A stretch of DNA of 64,000 nucleotides from Spodoptera frugiperda (GCF_023101765.2 NC_064237.1:3835501-3899500); one strand, 5' to 3'; counted from the first letter of the stretch, positions 1-14,500 are shown. Made by a program: numbers and translations. The notes: a model not told the origin generated them from the sequence alone.

Positions 1-114
1 TGGAAAACTGATGCTGCAGGATTGATACTAGTGATGCTATGCTATATGGTTTACAGAATATTTTACTGTAACGTAGGACCGAATATTTCAACTCCAATTA
101 CATGTGCCATGCAC

Positions 115-295
115 GTCGATGATGGCCAGTGTGTGGCAGCTATGGCGTGTGGAATGCGAACGGTAAATATCCCGCAGGATCAGCCGTAGCCCGCAAATCG
201 GGCGGGATGCCTGCGGCTGACCGGCGCAAGCGCATGATTCTAACGACGATCGTAATCGCGCGTATTACCTTTATGAGCGATAAGATCGTTTGTTG
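115..295. other. CpG-rich segment
   Basis: The DNA changes to G+C-rich with many CpGs, and an inverted pair (CCGCAGGATC / GATGCCTGCGG) spans 172-216. Frames are open on both strands (plus: NGKYPAGSAVARKSGGM; minus: MRLRRSAAGIPPDLRA), so neither is convincing as coding. It could be a promoter or 5' UTR exon of a gene outside the window. Confidence 0.35.
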
Positions 296-790
296 GTTGA
301 AAAAATATGTTGCAGTTATTGCTGTATTTGTGAACTATGTGTTTCAGTTAGGAATATATTTTATCATAATCAGAATAACAGTAGGATGAAGTGATTTAAT
401 ACGTAATATTTTTCTAGGAATCAGAACTTAATTTCACATGTACTGTATTTTACTAGATTGTTATAATATCGGACTTGACCATGAATGGTATTTACCGTAA
501 CACTTTTTTCAGGATGTTAGTATCTCAATGTTAAGTTATTCAACAACGATTAATGAATAAAACAACACTATTCCTGTTCCTAGGATCTCCAACAACTTTA
601 CTTGTTGGGCACATCTGGTCATGTACAACTTGCGTATGGTAGTGGAGGCATATCGACTGTCAATTAGCTTTTTGGATTCTTACATCTAACAATAAGTTAG
701 AAAGCACTATTTGTGATGAATATTCTAACTTACGGAAAACCGACAAACTGAAAATTAAAATCATTGGTAATCATGCAAAACATTTGAAAA

Positions 791-865
791 CATCATCATC
801 ATCATCATCATATCAGCGTCCACTGCTGAACATAGGCCTCCCCCAATGACTTCCAGATAGGCCGG
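791..865 (-). repeat. LINE 3' end with CAT microsatellite (family G)
   Basis: (CAT)n at 791-811 is followed by GTCCACTGCTGAACATAGGC and CTCCCCCAATGACTTCCAGA. Reversed, this is the familiar end of a lepidopteran non-LTR retrotransposon with a short tandem tail. Confidence 0.75.
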
Positions 866-3800
866 TTAAAAATATTATGTTAACTGCAGAAATGGTGTCT
901 TTTAATAATGCAGTTGAGATTAACAATCTCTATAGACGACAATCTCTAGACAATCTTCTCTTACTGTACGATAAAATTATAAAAACTCTTAGGAACTGTT
1001 TCAGAGTAAACACGTATCATCATTTCATCAAACGGACTATAGGAGCACAGATCACCGCTCAGTGGTCTATAAACTGGAAGAGGCTCCTCGAGGCGTGAAT
1101 AGGTTTCAATGCGTGCTGTCGCGAGGTAATTTGTTTGTTCCGAGCCGACCGTGTAATCCTGCGCAGACAAGCAACCGCCTGTCCGCGCTTAATGTTATAT
1201 GTTCATATCAACTTAGTTTTATTTCGTTACGTAGTTTTACTTCTGTTGGCCTTATGATAGATAATTGCTGGAAAGATGCTGACGATTATGTTTATAATAA
1301 AGTTTTATGGCTTTATTTTTCTCTGTTGCTTTTGTCAGTGATTTATTATGGGCTGTGCAATTTGAATTGTGGTCGTTTTTAATTTGTGTGTAGGAGCATA
1401 CTAGTTCTGATTGAGTTGTTGACTTCTTTACTTATTTTATTGCAAAAACAACAAGAGTTTATGACTTAATTCTTTAAGATTGTTTGGTATCTCTGTGTAA
1501 AATGTTGTAGGCAATACCTCTTTTTAATAGAAGCTTGTCCAGTAAATTTAAAACAAGTAACATGCTTTTTGTTGATAGTAAATTGCATTATTAATTTTTT
1601 CCTATTATTACGTACACATACACATAGACACATGTATTATTAAATATGTCTATCTACAAGTTGGACAACGCAAAGGCGTGGCTTTATTTCTTTATTTTAG
1701 AAGTAAAACCGCAACCTATGAAGGTACACACACAAGACATCCAGTCGGTTAGTGGTTAAAAAACAAGAAATATTATATGCATGTTTATTTTCGCGCTGTA
1801 ACAGGTAATATCGACTTGCTGAGTACTATTAAATATTTTACTATTTCAATGTAATCTTACTATTTAACATAAAGTAGGTATCAAGGCGATCGTAATGCAC
1901 GCCACATGTGTCTTAAACTAAAATATTTTTATTTTTTAATGTCAGTTCATTTGCCCGGTTGATGACTTAAGAGAATGCTACAGTTCGTGTTACTCACTCA
2001 CTGCTTTGTCACGATTACCAAGATATTGTACCTGCTTTAATATAAAATAGTTTCACGTTAGTAAATCTCGGGTTTATCCAATGCACTCGTATGTATTAAC
2101 ATGTGCAATATTTCTGCAAATTGTCCCATTGAAACAGATTCCACATAATTACATCGATCGATGTGTACGCGCACGTGTGTACGCAACACCTCACATTTTT
2201 TCCTCGCTCATCTACAACATTGTAGGGCTGCAAGTGATTTAAAAATATCATAAGAACACACCAATTGAGTTGTTGCAAAATGGCGGCTAATAGCCCTTTT
2301 AAAATGCTATTTATATCAAGCGCGGATTGAAAAAACTTGTTAGCAGATAGAATTCCCAGATAAACTTAAAGTTAATGTTTAAATGATCGAAGTAATCCTA
2401 TCACTTGGCAATACATTTAATGGACTTAAATAATTATTCGTGTCAGTCCAGTTTCTCAACGCCTCAATCCTTCTATTTCCATTCGATATCTGATCCAATA
2501 AAGGACAGACATCTGTAATAAATTCAATTTTCTCGAGATTTAATTGAGAACTAGTCTCGTGGCCGCGACAGCCCTGTGGACGCGGAAGTATGTTCCAAGT
2601 TTATCTCCATTAGTGAGAATCCATGAGTTTATCGAATTCGCAGTGAACGGCAACACTTAGTTACTCATTTAACTTTTGTGAAGGGAGAACAAATGTAATA
2701 CTGGAACCAACTGGAAGGTTTAATAAGGAAGTTCGCAAACTGTCGGGATGCAATATTTGAATGTGTTAATCATTGTCATGAGGCTTTGTGTAATATTCCA
2801 ATATCCATTCTACAACGAACAGTTACTCAATCGGAATTGGAAAAGTAACACTAGCTGAGCAATAATATAAAGCAGTAAACTACACAAGAACAATCCCAGC
2901 TATTACATAGGACATTAGCGGTAACATGTTGTAATTCGCAACAACGGACCACAACGCGTCATTACACAGGAATGATGACGTTATTACTAGAACCGTCACC
3001 AGATCAGTTTTTATGCACCTTTTTGCTGTTAGATATCTCCGAGTTTCTCTGGGTGTGGCCTCCGAGGTTGTTGGGTATGTATGAATTGATACTTCATAGC
3101 AAAACCTCAGCGGAACGAACGGTAGCCCCCATTCTTTGTATAGAAATATGTAGGCTCTATAATCGTCACGCCTTTTTTTTCTTAAAGTTGTAAGCAGTGA
3201 TGTAGGTACACTATTTCTTGTTCACATTTCGTTTGCTATGTTCTAAGTCCTTTGTAAAAATTTACATCTGGCTACATTATCAGTCTCTACGAAACTCTAC
3301 AAAACGATATAAAATTGCAAAACGATTATTTCTATCCATGTTAAATTAATAAATTAAGTATCTTTAATATTAACCAGTTATAATGCGAACACTGGTGTTG
3401 TAGTGTATTAAAAAAATGTTTATGCCTTCATTATCTACCTACATAAACAAATAGTTAAACATTTCATAAACAGCCTTTAAATCTTATTTCAACAAACATT
3501 GATTTACTGGCAAAGTTCACAATATCGGACAAAAGCTCTAACACCGTGCAACGGTGAGTAAATTCTCCCGCACGCGTCGTCGGATACTTGCGCGTGCGCA
3601 GACATATCTACTTGATACAAATCGCTGTTAATCAATCACAAGAACGCCACCGCTAGATCAGTATGGATGTATTCAGTTTTTACTTCGCCATAAATATGTG
3701 GCCAATGGAAATACTCCCTTTTTATCAACAATAGTCGGAATAGAAGTTTTTTGTAAAGAAGAATATGTTTTTATAGCTTAAAGGCTTTAAAAGAATTTCT

Positions 3801-3941
3801 TTTGTTTTCGTAGTTAGCAATAAAATGTTTTTTTTTACGTATGATGTCGATTTCTTTTATAAAAATATAAATTAACTTTTAGGAAACAAAAGGACATGAA
3901 TATGTTTTCTACTTTGCTTAAAATCATTTTCCCATGAAAAT

Positions 3942-3958
3942 GATCTCTCTCTCTCTCT
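3942..3958. repeat. CT microsatellite
   Basis: (CT)n run of about 17 bases in AT-rich DNA. Confidence 0.9.
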
Positions 3959-4200
3959 AAAGTCTAAAGACCGTATTGAAAATAGAAAAGAAATTCATTA
4001 AAATCTATAAAGATTTCATGCCTTGTTTTAAAACTAATCCAATGTACAGTCACACTGATGCGCTAGGAGTTCCGTTGTACAAAAAAAACCTTCATACATA
4101 ATGACACAAACATATGGCCTGACATGACAGTTCTAGATTTATTTAAATACAATTTCTAACAAGTCGTCTTAGTATTTTATGACATTAGCTAACTGTTACC

Positions 4201-4285
4201 CGCAAATAAAAACCCTAACTGGGTTTTATGTTGAAACTAATCTACATACACATGAATGCAATAAATAATTTGATTTGATTTGACT
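4201..4285 (+). repeat. Possible retroelement 3' end with small hairpin
   Basis: AAAACCC-TAACT-GGGTTTT at 4209-4227, then AATAAATAATTTGATTTGAT and TTGAC, resemble a LINE tail with short tandem ending. Confidence 0.35.
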
Positions 4286-6626
4286 AGGACTTAAAAAAAG
4301 TAGCTTTTTAATTCTCCAGCCTTCTCTGACACTCTAGACACAAAATAAAACCATGATATCGCTGCGTATGTATAAACAAACCCATGATCGATTTAGAATA
4401 TTACTTAACTAAGGAATACCTCTCTACAATCGAAATAAAACTCTGGAGTAACCTGTCCGATTATATCCTCCTTGTGCAATAACGAGAGTTTGGGAGCAAT
4501 GAAGGAGACGTGTTGCTCTTAAGAAATACTTTAATTAAGTGTTTTAATCAACTACTACACGTCCATTTCAGAGAAATCTTTTTAGAAAAGAAGTTCCACA
4601 GAAATCCTCACGGAATCCCAAAAAGATGTAGCTACAATAATTTATACGTAGTTTGTTCACAATGGAGTGTAAATTTTTCATGGATCGCGCCATTTACGAG
4701 GTCGTTAGCGCGGCATAACGTTGCGATTTAACATCGCCGCAGATTCTCAGTTTTGGTACCGTTTTACTAGCACTACTACTCCACTTTTTCATTTTGTACA
4801 ACTTCTTGAATACAATATTACGCATTAAAGTCAATCATCTATACATTTCTATTGGATGCACTTGGGGAATCTAGATGTAACTTATTAATTGGAACCCATG
4901 ATTGAATTGATTCCCCTCTTCTATTTGTTTAAATATGTATACTTAAAAAAATGTGCAAGTATACCGAGTTTATGTTACGTAGTTCTTCCTAGAATATACG
5001 TCCCATATGAACCATCTATTGTAGGTACATAGGTATAACGTAGGTATTTAACAGTATATTTTTGTGACCTATTCACACTGAGAGACTCACAACACATGTT
5101 TTCAAAGGACATTGTCACTTGTTTACAGAATGTTCATTATTTCATGTTTACACAACACAACTTGTAAGACATAGGTCGGACAACGGTCTTAGCCTAACGA
5201 TGACAAATACTTAAATTGTAGCCTTTAAAGGTCCTTAATGAATTGTTTTATTTTTACTCACCTACATAACTTTATTTAGGTAAATAACCACTCTATTTAT
5301 GAGAACGTGTGTACTTAGATAGAAATGTAGATATTAATTGGTTATTTCTCACTGCCACATTCAAAAACAGTTAATGATTACTTAGAAGTCGTCCCTTAGT
5401 AAAACTTTAAAAAAAGTTCACTGTCAAGAGTAAATTCTCTAGAATTAAAGCAACTAATAACATCAATTATTATTACTTACTCGAAGATTAATATCGTAAA
5501 TACGACTATAAAACAACCTATTAAACTTAAATGGGAGTCTGACATCTTCGCACAGCAATAAATTGTAATTCCTGATTTTATTGGTAAACTAAAATCATAG
5601 GCCGCCAATATCACTTCGCTCTCAATTATTTAGAAAAGGCAATACCTAGTATTAGTGTTTTCCAAACACGTAAACCCTCTATATAAACCAATAGCAGCAA
5701 TTTCCTAGTAAAATTCCTTACACATATGTAGAACATTGTATCTCAATACAAAGTTAACATACACATGGTGGGCTTAACTTAACAAGTAGAGAGATATGTA
5801 TGAATGTATTCGCAACATTGACGATTTTACTTTATAACAAAGTGGTATTGAATATTTTGCTGGTGAGCCCATAACTGGCTTGTGTACTGTTACGGCGAGA
5901 CATCTCATTGATAAACAGACGAGTGTGCGACTTTACAGTTCCGTATATTGAAATTTATTGAATAACTGACCGTGGATTAGGGAACTATTTGAATTGATAA
6001 TAATAAAAAATAGGTATAACCACACAGTTTCAAAAATGCTTTGTTTATAATTAGCGGCATACGCGCTTTGCTAAAATAGGCAATTAAAATCTTAGCAAAT
6101 ATCGGTAATTATATTTTATGATACCTACGCATCATTTTAACTTACGAAATCCAAATCACTGCGATGTAGTATCATCTATTATTGTAGCTTCTTCAAACTA
6201 TTGCCATAATATTTAATAAAAGTTAAGTATTTTATTATCATCGAGCTGGCTATTTATATAATCAGCGTGAAATTAAAAATAAAACATTTTTGCCGCCTAC
6301 GTCATTTGAAAGAGGAATAACTTTTTCATGGTACTTTAATATTTCGCTCTTCGTTTTTTATTTATATCAGTATACCAGTCTTATAAATTATAGTTTTAAC
6401 AATCGCAAAATATTATAGTTTTGCCAATCGTACCAATATACGTAAATAAATAAATACGTAAGCGAATTTACAGCTGTAAAAACTTCGCGTTCCTTACTTT
6501 CAAACTTTATACAATAGATTCCATTGTTTAACTAACAGATTTAGTTGCGTCATGACTTCCACCATCCATAGAATATTTTGAACGTAGAAATTTAACAAAT
6601 CATTAAAACACAACTGGATCGAGAAG

Positions 6627-6773
6627 AGTACTAAATGCGAGTAATTCTAAAGTTAACGCGCTCGAAACGTTACTATTTAGTTCTCTGATTGGTTAATTAA
6701 CTTGGAGCTGGCCAATCAGAGCGCCTAAAATCATAAACGTGTCGATCGCGTTACAGTAAAACAAACTTGCACT
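6627..6773. mobile_element. MITE, family A, diverged copy
   Basis: The right end reads GTAAAACAAACTTGCACT, and the inner CTGATTGG / CCAATCAGAGCGCC palindrome matches the 27.8 kb copy. The left end (AGTACTAAATGCGAGTAA) is degraded. Confidence 0.7.
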
Positions 6774-8261
6774 ATGCAATAGGTCTGGCTCTGGCTTTCG
6801 AGGAACGCTAGACGCCATTGTCTGCCGCTTGACGAGTGACAAGCGATTGATTCCCGATATTCCGAAGAGGTTTAGTTTCCAACGAGTTGGTGCATTCAAT
6901 TCTAAGTTCCAGTAATCTTATTTGCAAGGAATTTCGAAAGTATTTTAAACCTTATGTGCTTATGAGACGGATTTGCTATCTGATGGAATTAAAAAAGCTA
7001 TGTATCGACATTGATATCCATCTGAGTATTTTATTATGAATCACAAGAATAAAATAAGTTATCCTGCATGGATAACTCAGTGAAGATGTTATTAATTTTA
7101 TACCCCTCTTTTGTTAAGAACCAGTTGAAAGTCTTGTAACAAAAACAAAATAAAAGTTAAGGATACAAATAGGTTTTTAATAAACAACTTTAATCGATCA
7201 AAATTAAAGCGTGAATAAAATCGAATAGTTTATTGGAACATCTCTATTAGCATGATTGATACGTTTTTGCAGTGTATTCGTGTCAAACAATTATTCCATA
7301 CACGGCACCGCTCTATTTGCATGTTAATAATAATACATTCGAAAATGTCGGACACATCACTACTTTTTGTGGCAAAAAATTGTTTAAGTGTAAGTGGAAT
7401 TGCAGCGAAGACATTAACGACATACGAGCAATATGGTTATATATATGATACATGATAATACTCTTTCTGTGCGGTTTTCCGAATATAAGACTGATATTCT
7501 GGATTTAAAAACATAAGATGATACATAGATACCTGTACAATACCTGTCGGTACTAAATGTACGTAGAATTAATTAGGTCCTTAATATGCTTTCCAGTAAA
7601 CGAATTTTATTAGTATTCCATTCCTTAACTTTAATATATGAATAAAGCAACAATTCTGTTGCCAAGCAACGATAAAGTATCCTAACAACTCAATGCAGTA
7701 CAAAGCTATCATTTAACCACAAATTATGTATCAATAACTAACCGCGGGACAACAGCTGTCTATCTACTGCTAATAATCTACTAATACAAACCACTTCACA
7801 ACAGCCGTCAACTGTAATACCGAAATAAGTCGGCTTGTACAAACTACTGCAGAAATAAACTGTTTTACACTGACATAGAATGCTAGATGCCGCACGTCTA
7901 TTCTAACTGTCATGAAATAATATTGGTGCCTCTATCAAATGGTACGATCAAGCATCTGAATGAAAGGCTCTAGGCTCTCTAAGGCTGAAGTAACTGCTCA
8001 ATTAAATATTAGGCATTAGTGTTTTCTTAATATTAGCTTACGTAAAAAAGTTGAAGTAGTTAATCGATTTGTTTAAATAAACAAAAAATATGTTTCCTCT
8101 TACATTTCTATCAGAGAAAAAATTATTAGTAAGTAACAGTACTTTCAATCAATATTCATGCGACATCTAGCTCTTTATAGCATTCTACATGTATGTTAGA
8201 ACATTGCGGTACACGAAGAAAAACGTTTGTTCTAAAGTAAGTACTATAAAAGCCGACATGA

Positions 8262-8413
8262 AATCAAGTGCAGAGCTAACACTTGGCACTTTGTCTGCCT
8301 GTGTACAAACAAGTACAAGTACCTCCGGAATAAAACATCAAGTACCTCTTGAACCTCAAATTGTTTTTGAAGAGACTCGTGACATCTTCAACGAGATGTT
8401 ACCGTTAATGTAG
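8262..8413 (+). other. Short ORF followed by a polyadenylation signal
   Basis: A 51-codon frame from ATG at 8258-8260 ends in an acidic, protein-like tail (EPQIVFEETRDIFNEM) at TAG, and AATAAA occurs at 8429-8434, within 20 bases of the stop. No family is recognised and no confident splice site was found. It could be a terminal exon or chance. Confidence 0.2.
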
Positions 8414-10827
8414 CCAATCGCAAAAAATAATAAAACTGTCCAACGATTATATTTGCAACAACGGTTTCTCGTTACTTTAATATGTATTTATTTACGGATT
8501 TTCACATTGTGAATTAATGTTTTGACTGGCTTTGTAGGTTAAGTAGTCGGCAGTTTTTAGTACCAGTCGGATTTAATGTTTTTTTTTTACCAAGATGCCA
8601 TTTCTTTACAGTTGCAAAGAATAATTAAAGTCTGATTATAAACCGAATAAGAAGACACCAATTATTCAATAGTTCCTAATAGTTTAGAATGTGAAATTCT
8701 GGATACTTAAAATCGTTAATAGAAAAACCTCCCTTAATCCTAAAACCAAAATCATCCTATCTATATCCAATCATTCCAATCCTGCTTTTCGCAGAAGCCT
8801 GCAAAACCTACTTCGCAAGTGGAACATTTAAATTTAAATTGCTTACTCACTTAAAAAGGTCTTAAAACGTAATAAATAAAGCGGGTTCCCAAAGACGCGT
8901 GAACCGACGATGTTGCCAGATCTCACAGAATAATATTACCGGCACAAAACTCGACTAAGTGGCCATAATTATATGCATCCAGATCATAGATTCTCCAGGT
9001 CTGCATTCACCGGTTACGTGCAAATCTTGACAATGAAAAGAATTTGCATGAACTTCAAGTATTGGAAATTCTGATGAACTCTTTAATGCGATTAACTTTA
9101 CTTTTTACTGTCTTATATGCAAAGTAGGCGCCGTTTGCACGATAGATTACCGCTCTGTTCATGTATTGATGGAATATATAATTGTATGAAGTATAAAAAC
9201 TGTGATGTTTTGCGCGAATTAAAAGCACGAAGCGTTTGTGTTCCTGTTCATTTGTGTTTGTTATTTTTAATATGCAAGCTATGTTAAATGTACGAAGGCT
9301 GTAATTTGAATACAACAAAAGAAGCGAGACAGACAATCGTTAACAATTGCTTGTTGTACACTGAAATTTAATTTGATTTGAATGCAAAACAATCAAGCCA
9401 AATCAAGTTCTAGATTAAGAGCAAAGAGATCTAAAAACACAAACACTAGACTAACAATGTACCGTACGACTTTACGACAATAGTAAAACAAAACACACGT
9501 TAAATGTGTGCAAAGTAAAGTTCAAATTCATTACGGCCGGCATTATACTTTAGAATACCGTTTGTGAAGCAATGAGGCTATTGAATTCAAAATCATTTCA
9601 GTACTAAGTTTGTACTAGGCTGGAAATGGGAACGATTAAACTAACAAGTGAAGGTAGACTATACAAAACCTTAAATTGACGTTAATAGACGTACAACATC
9701 TTAGTTTAACTCGCGATCTTATTCCACTTGCGATCACGAACTCCTGCGACTCTGGAGGGAAAGTTTGATATTCAGATAATATTGACGAATGTTTTATGAC
9801 ATGATGTATCACTGTGCTATAGTACGTACTTTGAATTACGACCTAAATTAAGTTAAAGAGAAAATATCAGGCTGAGATTAAAGTACTAACACATTTAGGT
9901 CTAGAACTGTTTTGTTTAAAGAAAATTTAAATTGCTAAGTACCTGCTTAATCGCCTGTGCTACAGACTAAATTCTATTCAGGCAGCTACATCGTGTTTTA
10001 AGCTACCTAGAGTTAATTTATAAGATCAGATTAAGTAATATTTTGTAAAAATAAAACGTATTTGTTTGTTGATTTCGTTGGAACATTATAAAGTATTTTG
10101 CCTACGTGAGAATACTAATGGAAACACTAGGCAGAACTCAAACAGTAGGTGTCCATAATCTAATGAATATATTCTACTTCCAAGGAACCTAGATGCATGG
10201 TGTTAAAGTAAAGCCTACACTTGCAAAGTTGCATAGTAATCGCTACTTAGGGATGACTTCATTCATAAAATCAGAGTTTGTATGCAAGTGTACCTCCCAT
10301 GCAACATCTTTACTTAAATACATGCTTGGGAATGCAATAATTAAAGATTCATGTTAAAAAGGTTCTATCTTATAATTAAGAGCTTAAAATTCAATTTCAA
10401 TTTGCAGCTTTAAGGCGATTGACTTTAAGCATCGTTGATTACATAATTTTAACGCCGATCAGTGTTCCAAGCGCAGTAGTTTGTAACTAGCTTCCATGTT
10501 GCTGTATACAATTATACTACTGGCTAAACGTTGTATGCTTTGCGATAAACAGTTGTAAGAATGTATAAGACAGACTGTTTTTTCCTCAAAGGGTTTTTTT
10601 ATAATATTTGATCAAAATGTATGTCTGATTTACACCTGATGTTAAACTTGCAATGCCTACGCCTTTCTAGACTACTTCGATCTTGGAATACATAAAGCGA
10701 AACCACCACTAACATATTAGAATATCATAATTTAGATTTAACAATCGTCCTAACTGAAGTCTTGTTGATCTAAGTACAGTTAACTGATTGTAATGATCGT
10801 AGGTATGGTACATGCAATATCACTTCT

Positions 10828-11060
10828 CCCGAGGCGTGCACGCGTGCTATATAGAGCGGTATTTATTTAACAGTCGTTGTTATCTAGTGCACCAAGTGAT
10901 CCCCGACGTGTGCTTGATATAGATGACTCTCGAGGCTGGTACGCAATGAACACAGTTTAATTGTTATTGGATTCTGCTTCCTTATCGAGCACCCTTTCGT
11001 TACACTTACTACTTCTCCGCGCTCTCCGCACAGTGAAGGCGGCGCGAACAAATATATAAT
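10828..11060. other. CpG-enriched patch
   Basis: CCCGAGGCGTGCACGCGTGC, a TATATAG at 10849, and CTCCGCGCTCTCCGC stand out from the AT-rich flanks. No coding frame or splice pattern is visible. Confidence 0.25.
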
Positions 11061-12722
11061 ACTCATAAACGTTGCTTTCAACTGATTTACACGAATAGTG
11101 CCACTTCCTTATAGGGACATTTCATATATTGATGATATGCCATGTGCTAGATCTGAATCCGTTCCAGGACACTTGAAATGAAGACATAGATTGTTAGAAT
11201 GTCCTCGTACGCATATAAGAAAGTTATGAAACCATTACTGTTGATTTTATATTTTCACCAAGTTCGTATCCTGTTGGAGACGTTTGACGTTTTAGTGTCG
11301 TACGAGGAAGATTATTTCATGCGTTTTATTAACGAAACAACATGAGAAGTATCACCGAAACGAAATCGCGATGCGTTTACTACAGTGTACACCTAAGATA
11401 ACAATCTAAATACCTTGAAATTGAGATTCCAATTACAAAATATGATTATAGACGACATTTTTACAATCAGAAAATAAGAAAGAAATGTGATATGTCTCCA
11501 AAGAATTGTAGTTTCTTTTAATGGTGCATTAAAAACATAGCTAAAAATATACGCATAAATAAATATTCTGAAACACATAATTATATCAACACCAGTTACA
11601 TTATATTCTATAAAAAATACATTAACTTTAAACAAATAGTTCAACACTTACTAACCCCATATTCCTTTACGAAGATTATGTCAAAGATAAATCGTACAAA
11701 TACAAACACATTTAACATTTACCTACTCTTAAATTACGTAACAAAACAAAAGATAAACTGGTGAAAAGGTCAAAAGATAAAAGGTAAAGTTGCACTGGGA
11801 GTACTAGGACTTTCTTATTAGCCCTGCCAAAGCATTGTGTTGCAATGTATTACAGATAGTGTTTCTGCCAATAGCTTGACTGTTGCAGCGTACTAGCCGA
11901 TAATGTTCAGCAAATAGCTGTCTTGTTAGTCCGCTAAGCAGATAATTGAATAGAAATTCACCAATAATTCAATGGACAAGCTGAAATTAGAGACTATTGA
12001 ATTGTTGAGACGTTAAAGATTAGGGGCCTGTTTCACAATGTCTGATCAAGTTCGTGTTAACTGATTCATGTTTCAACACATTTCAAATGGAAAATAATCA
12101 AGTTTTCCGTCAGTTTGAGACTAAGAGAAACTTATCGACTCGTTGAGTAACAAGTAAGTATTCTAAGGGTAATGTAGAAAAATTTATACAAAATTTTATA
12201 AATTTTTAACATAATATTTGTTCAAACTTCAAAGTTTATAACGTGGGTAGGTAGATACATACCCTAGATAACTTTAGATAGATTTGTCGCATATATTTCG
12301 TTGCAACTAGAAATCGAACGACAAGAATGCCTAATATGTTTGACTTGAAGGCAGTTGACAATAGACAAGCATAGAATACATATCCTATGACATGGTTATA
12401 TACCTAATTTCAAAAGGACTGGCAGAAATAGCGGTGGGCGTAATGTAGGTGTTTGATACATAAATATAATTTCTGATTGACGTTTATTGAGTCGTTATGA
12501 AGTGCTTTGAAGTTCAGATATTGGATGGATATTAACCCAGTTTATCCCCTTGTTGTGGTCACTGATACATGCACCGGTAGACTGGATATTGCTGTCATTT
12601 AAATTGAAGGCAAGTGAGCACGAATTGTAAATTCTTGCTCTGGCTTTCCATTTGTGGAATTATTCTGAACCCGTTTATTTTTAGTCAATTGTGAATTATT
12701 TAGACCATGCATTGTGTGTGCT

Positions 12723-12760
12723 GAATTAAATGTATCTTATTAGTAAGATACATTTAATTC
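12723..12760. repeat. Perfect inverted repeat, 17-bp arms
   Basis: GAATTAAATGTATCTTA is followed by TTAG and its exact reverse complement. It would form a stable hairpin; no transposon ends are visible around it. Confidence 0.95.
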
Positions 12761-12793
12761 ATTATATATAGCATTATATTTGCGTGTTTGTGA

Positions 12794-12910
12794 GTTTGTT
12801 TGTTACTAAATCACGTCAAAACAGCTGAAGGGTTGGAGATGAAACTTGGAACAGGGATAAACATGGTCTGGAATAACACATACATTACTTTTTATCCCAT
12901 GGAAAAGCGA
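12794..12910 (+). repeat. Degenerate dispersed repeat (family E)
   Basis: GTTTGTTTGTTAC, AACAGCTGAAGGGTTGGAGA, TGAAACTTGGAACAGGGATA and TTACTTTTTATCCCATGG keep the order of a common lepidopteran repeat. A perfect 38-base hairpin sits about 34 bases upstream. Confidence 0.7.
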
Positions 12911-14399
12911 ACGAAGCTGCTGGGAGGAGAAGCTAGTAACATAATAATTAACAAACTTTCGTACTTCAAAATAACTAAAAACTGTTTGTCCTCTTACTCT
13001 GTTAATAAAAAGAAATATAAACCATTCAAGTTACATGTTACACGTTTGATAACATTGAGATAGCGTGATTTTATCGCTTATACACTAGTATTGTAATGCG
13101 ATAAGAAAACTAAATTGCTAGTTGTACATAAATATAGGTAGGTGTAGGTAGATGCCAATGCCAACATAATAAACTTGAACTTAACTACAACTTCAAGGCA
13201 AAAACGACATTAAAATAATTTCAATATTTAAAAAAGTAACTCTATTTAAACAAGCCAGCATCCAATTACTACATATTTTCATAAAAACTAAAGAAAAATA
13301 ATATCGTGTAATTTAAAACCATTCGAATAAACGTACGGTATAATATTTAACTGTTTTAAAGAAACAAAGCAAGATAGTCATACAAGGTGATAATTTAAGT
13401 TTTATAACGCTTTCAATAAAGAAGAAAAAATATTTTTAATGAAAAATGTCTCGCTGGAACAATAATATTTTTATCGCATAACATCTCAACTACAATATCT
13501 GTGGAGAATACACATATTACATTCACAATTTTATATGCTTTATTATGTATAAACTCGTAAAAATATTAATACTTTGTATATAAATGTATCAGTTTTCTTG
13601 TTTAATTAACGACTACATTTTTAACTACCTTCTTGTAAAATATTTTACTAGGCAAGTAATTTTCATTCGCAGCTTACACAGTGCTTAATTAAACTTTTTA
13701 TTAATTGTGACACTAGTATTTATCGCTACGGCCAGACAGATAAAAATGAAATAAATTATATTTAATCTTATTTTTTCTCACACGATTTTTCTTTTTAAAT
13801 TTTGCGTGTTCCAAAAAAGAAACTAACAATAAAATAACAAAAATCGCATTTTCGAATCGAAAAATATTAATTGGAATATTACAGAATGTTTTGAACACAA
13901 AGGTTGTCATTCATTTTTTATTGTCGACAATTAACAACAATTATCAATTAAGAAGTTTGTTCAGTTTAGGTTTATTCAAATATTAAACCACTTATGGTGC
14001 GTTCGTCCGACCAGAGTTCCGCCTAATTGCCATTTGAAGATTAATTAGTAACCCAGTCAAAACCGACTTTGTGACTCATTAAGTAAATTATAATATTCTC
14101 ATGAATATTATAAACATTCTTTGAAATTATACCTAACGAGGAAAAATTAAAATATTTCCCCAACAAAAATCAAAGAAATAATACGTAAAGTAACTACTAT
14201 AAACTTTAAGTTTTTAATAATAAAACAAACAAATAACATGTCGTAACATACGTAAAATATTACAGACAACTTTACACCGATTCCTTATAAGGTGAGATGC
14301 GCAAACGCATGTATTTCGAATCAATTATAAAATATTTATCAAGGCTGGTCATCAGGAACACAGGCAGTCGAACAACAGGTAAGTACAAACAAACGACTG

Positions 14400-14500
14400 C
14401 ACATGGAGCTATACAAAACCAGTTTATCATGGTCTCGCTTTGTATGGTCTTTCTGTACATTCAAAGGTCAGTCTATACTGGTTTTGTATGGCTTGATGTG
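14400..14500. mobile_element. MITE, family B
   Basis: The element is about 101 bp with inverted ends CACATGGAGCTATACAAAAC and CACATCAAGCCATACAAAAC. The interior contains TCTCGCTTTGTATGGTCTTT and TTCAAAGGTCAGT, shared with the copies at 25.8 and 34.0 kb. Confidence 0.85.

Larger units (their letters stand above)
866..6626. other. No gene supported
   Basis: AT-rich single-copy DNA. Frames up to 106 codons occur (1062-1382) but show no family signature or splice context. CpG-richer spots at 1080-1190, 2560-2590 and 3550-3600 are short. Confidence 0.5.
6774..12722. other. No confident gene
   Basis: AT-rich DNA with the weak 8.3 kb ORF and the 10.9 kb CpG patch listed separately. No transposon of a family recognised here. 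Confidence 0.5.

Noticed and set aside
1062..1382. 106-codon plus-strand frame
   Set aside because: The hydrophobic tail reflects T-rich DNA; no acceptor, donor or family.
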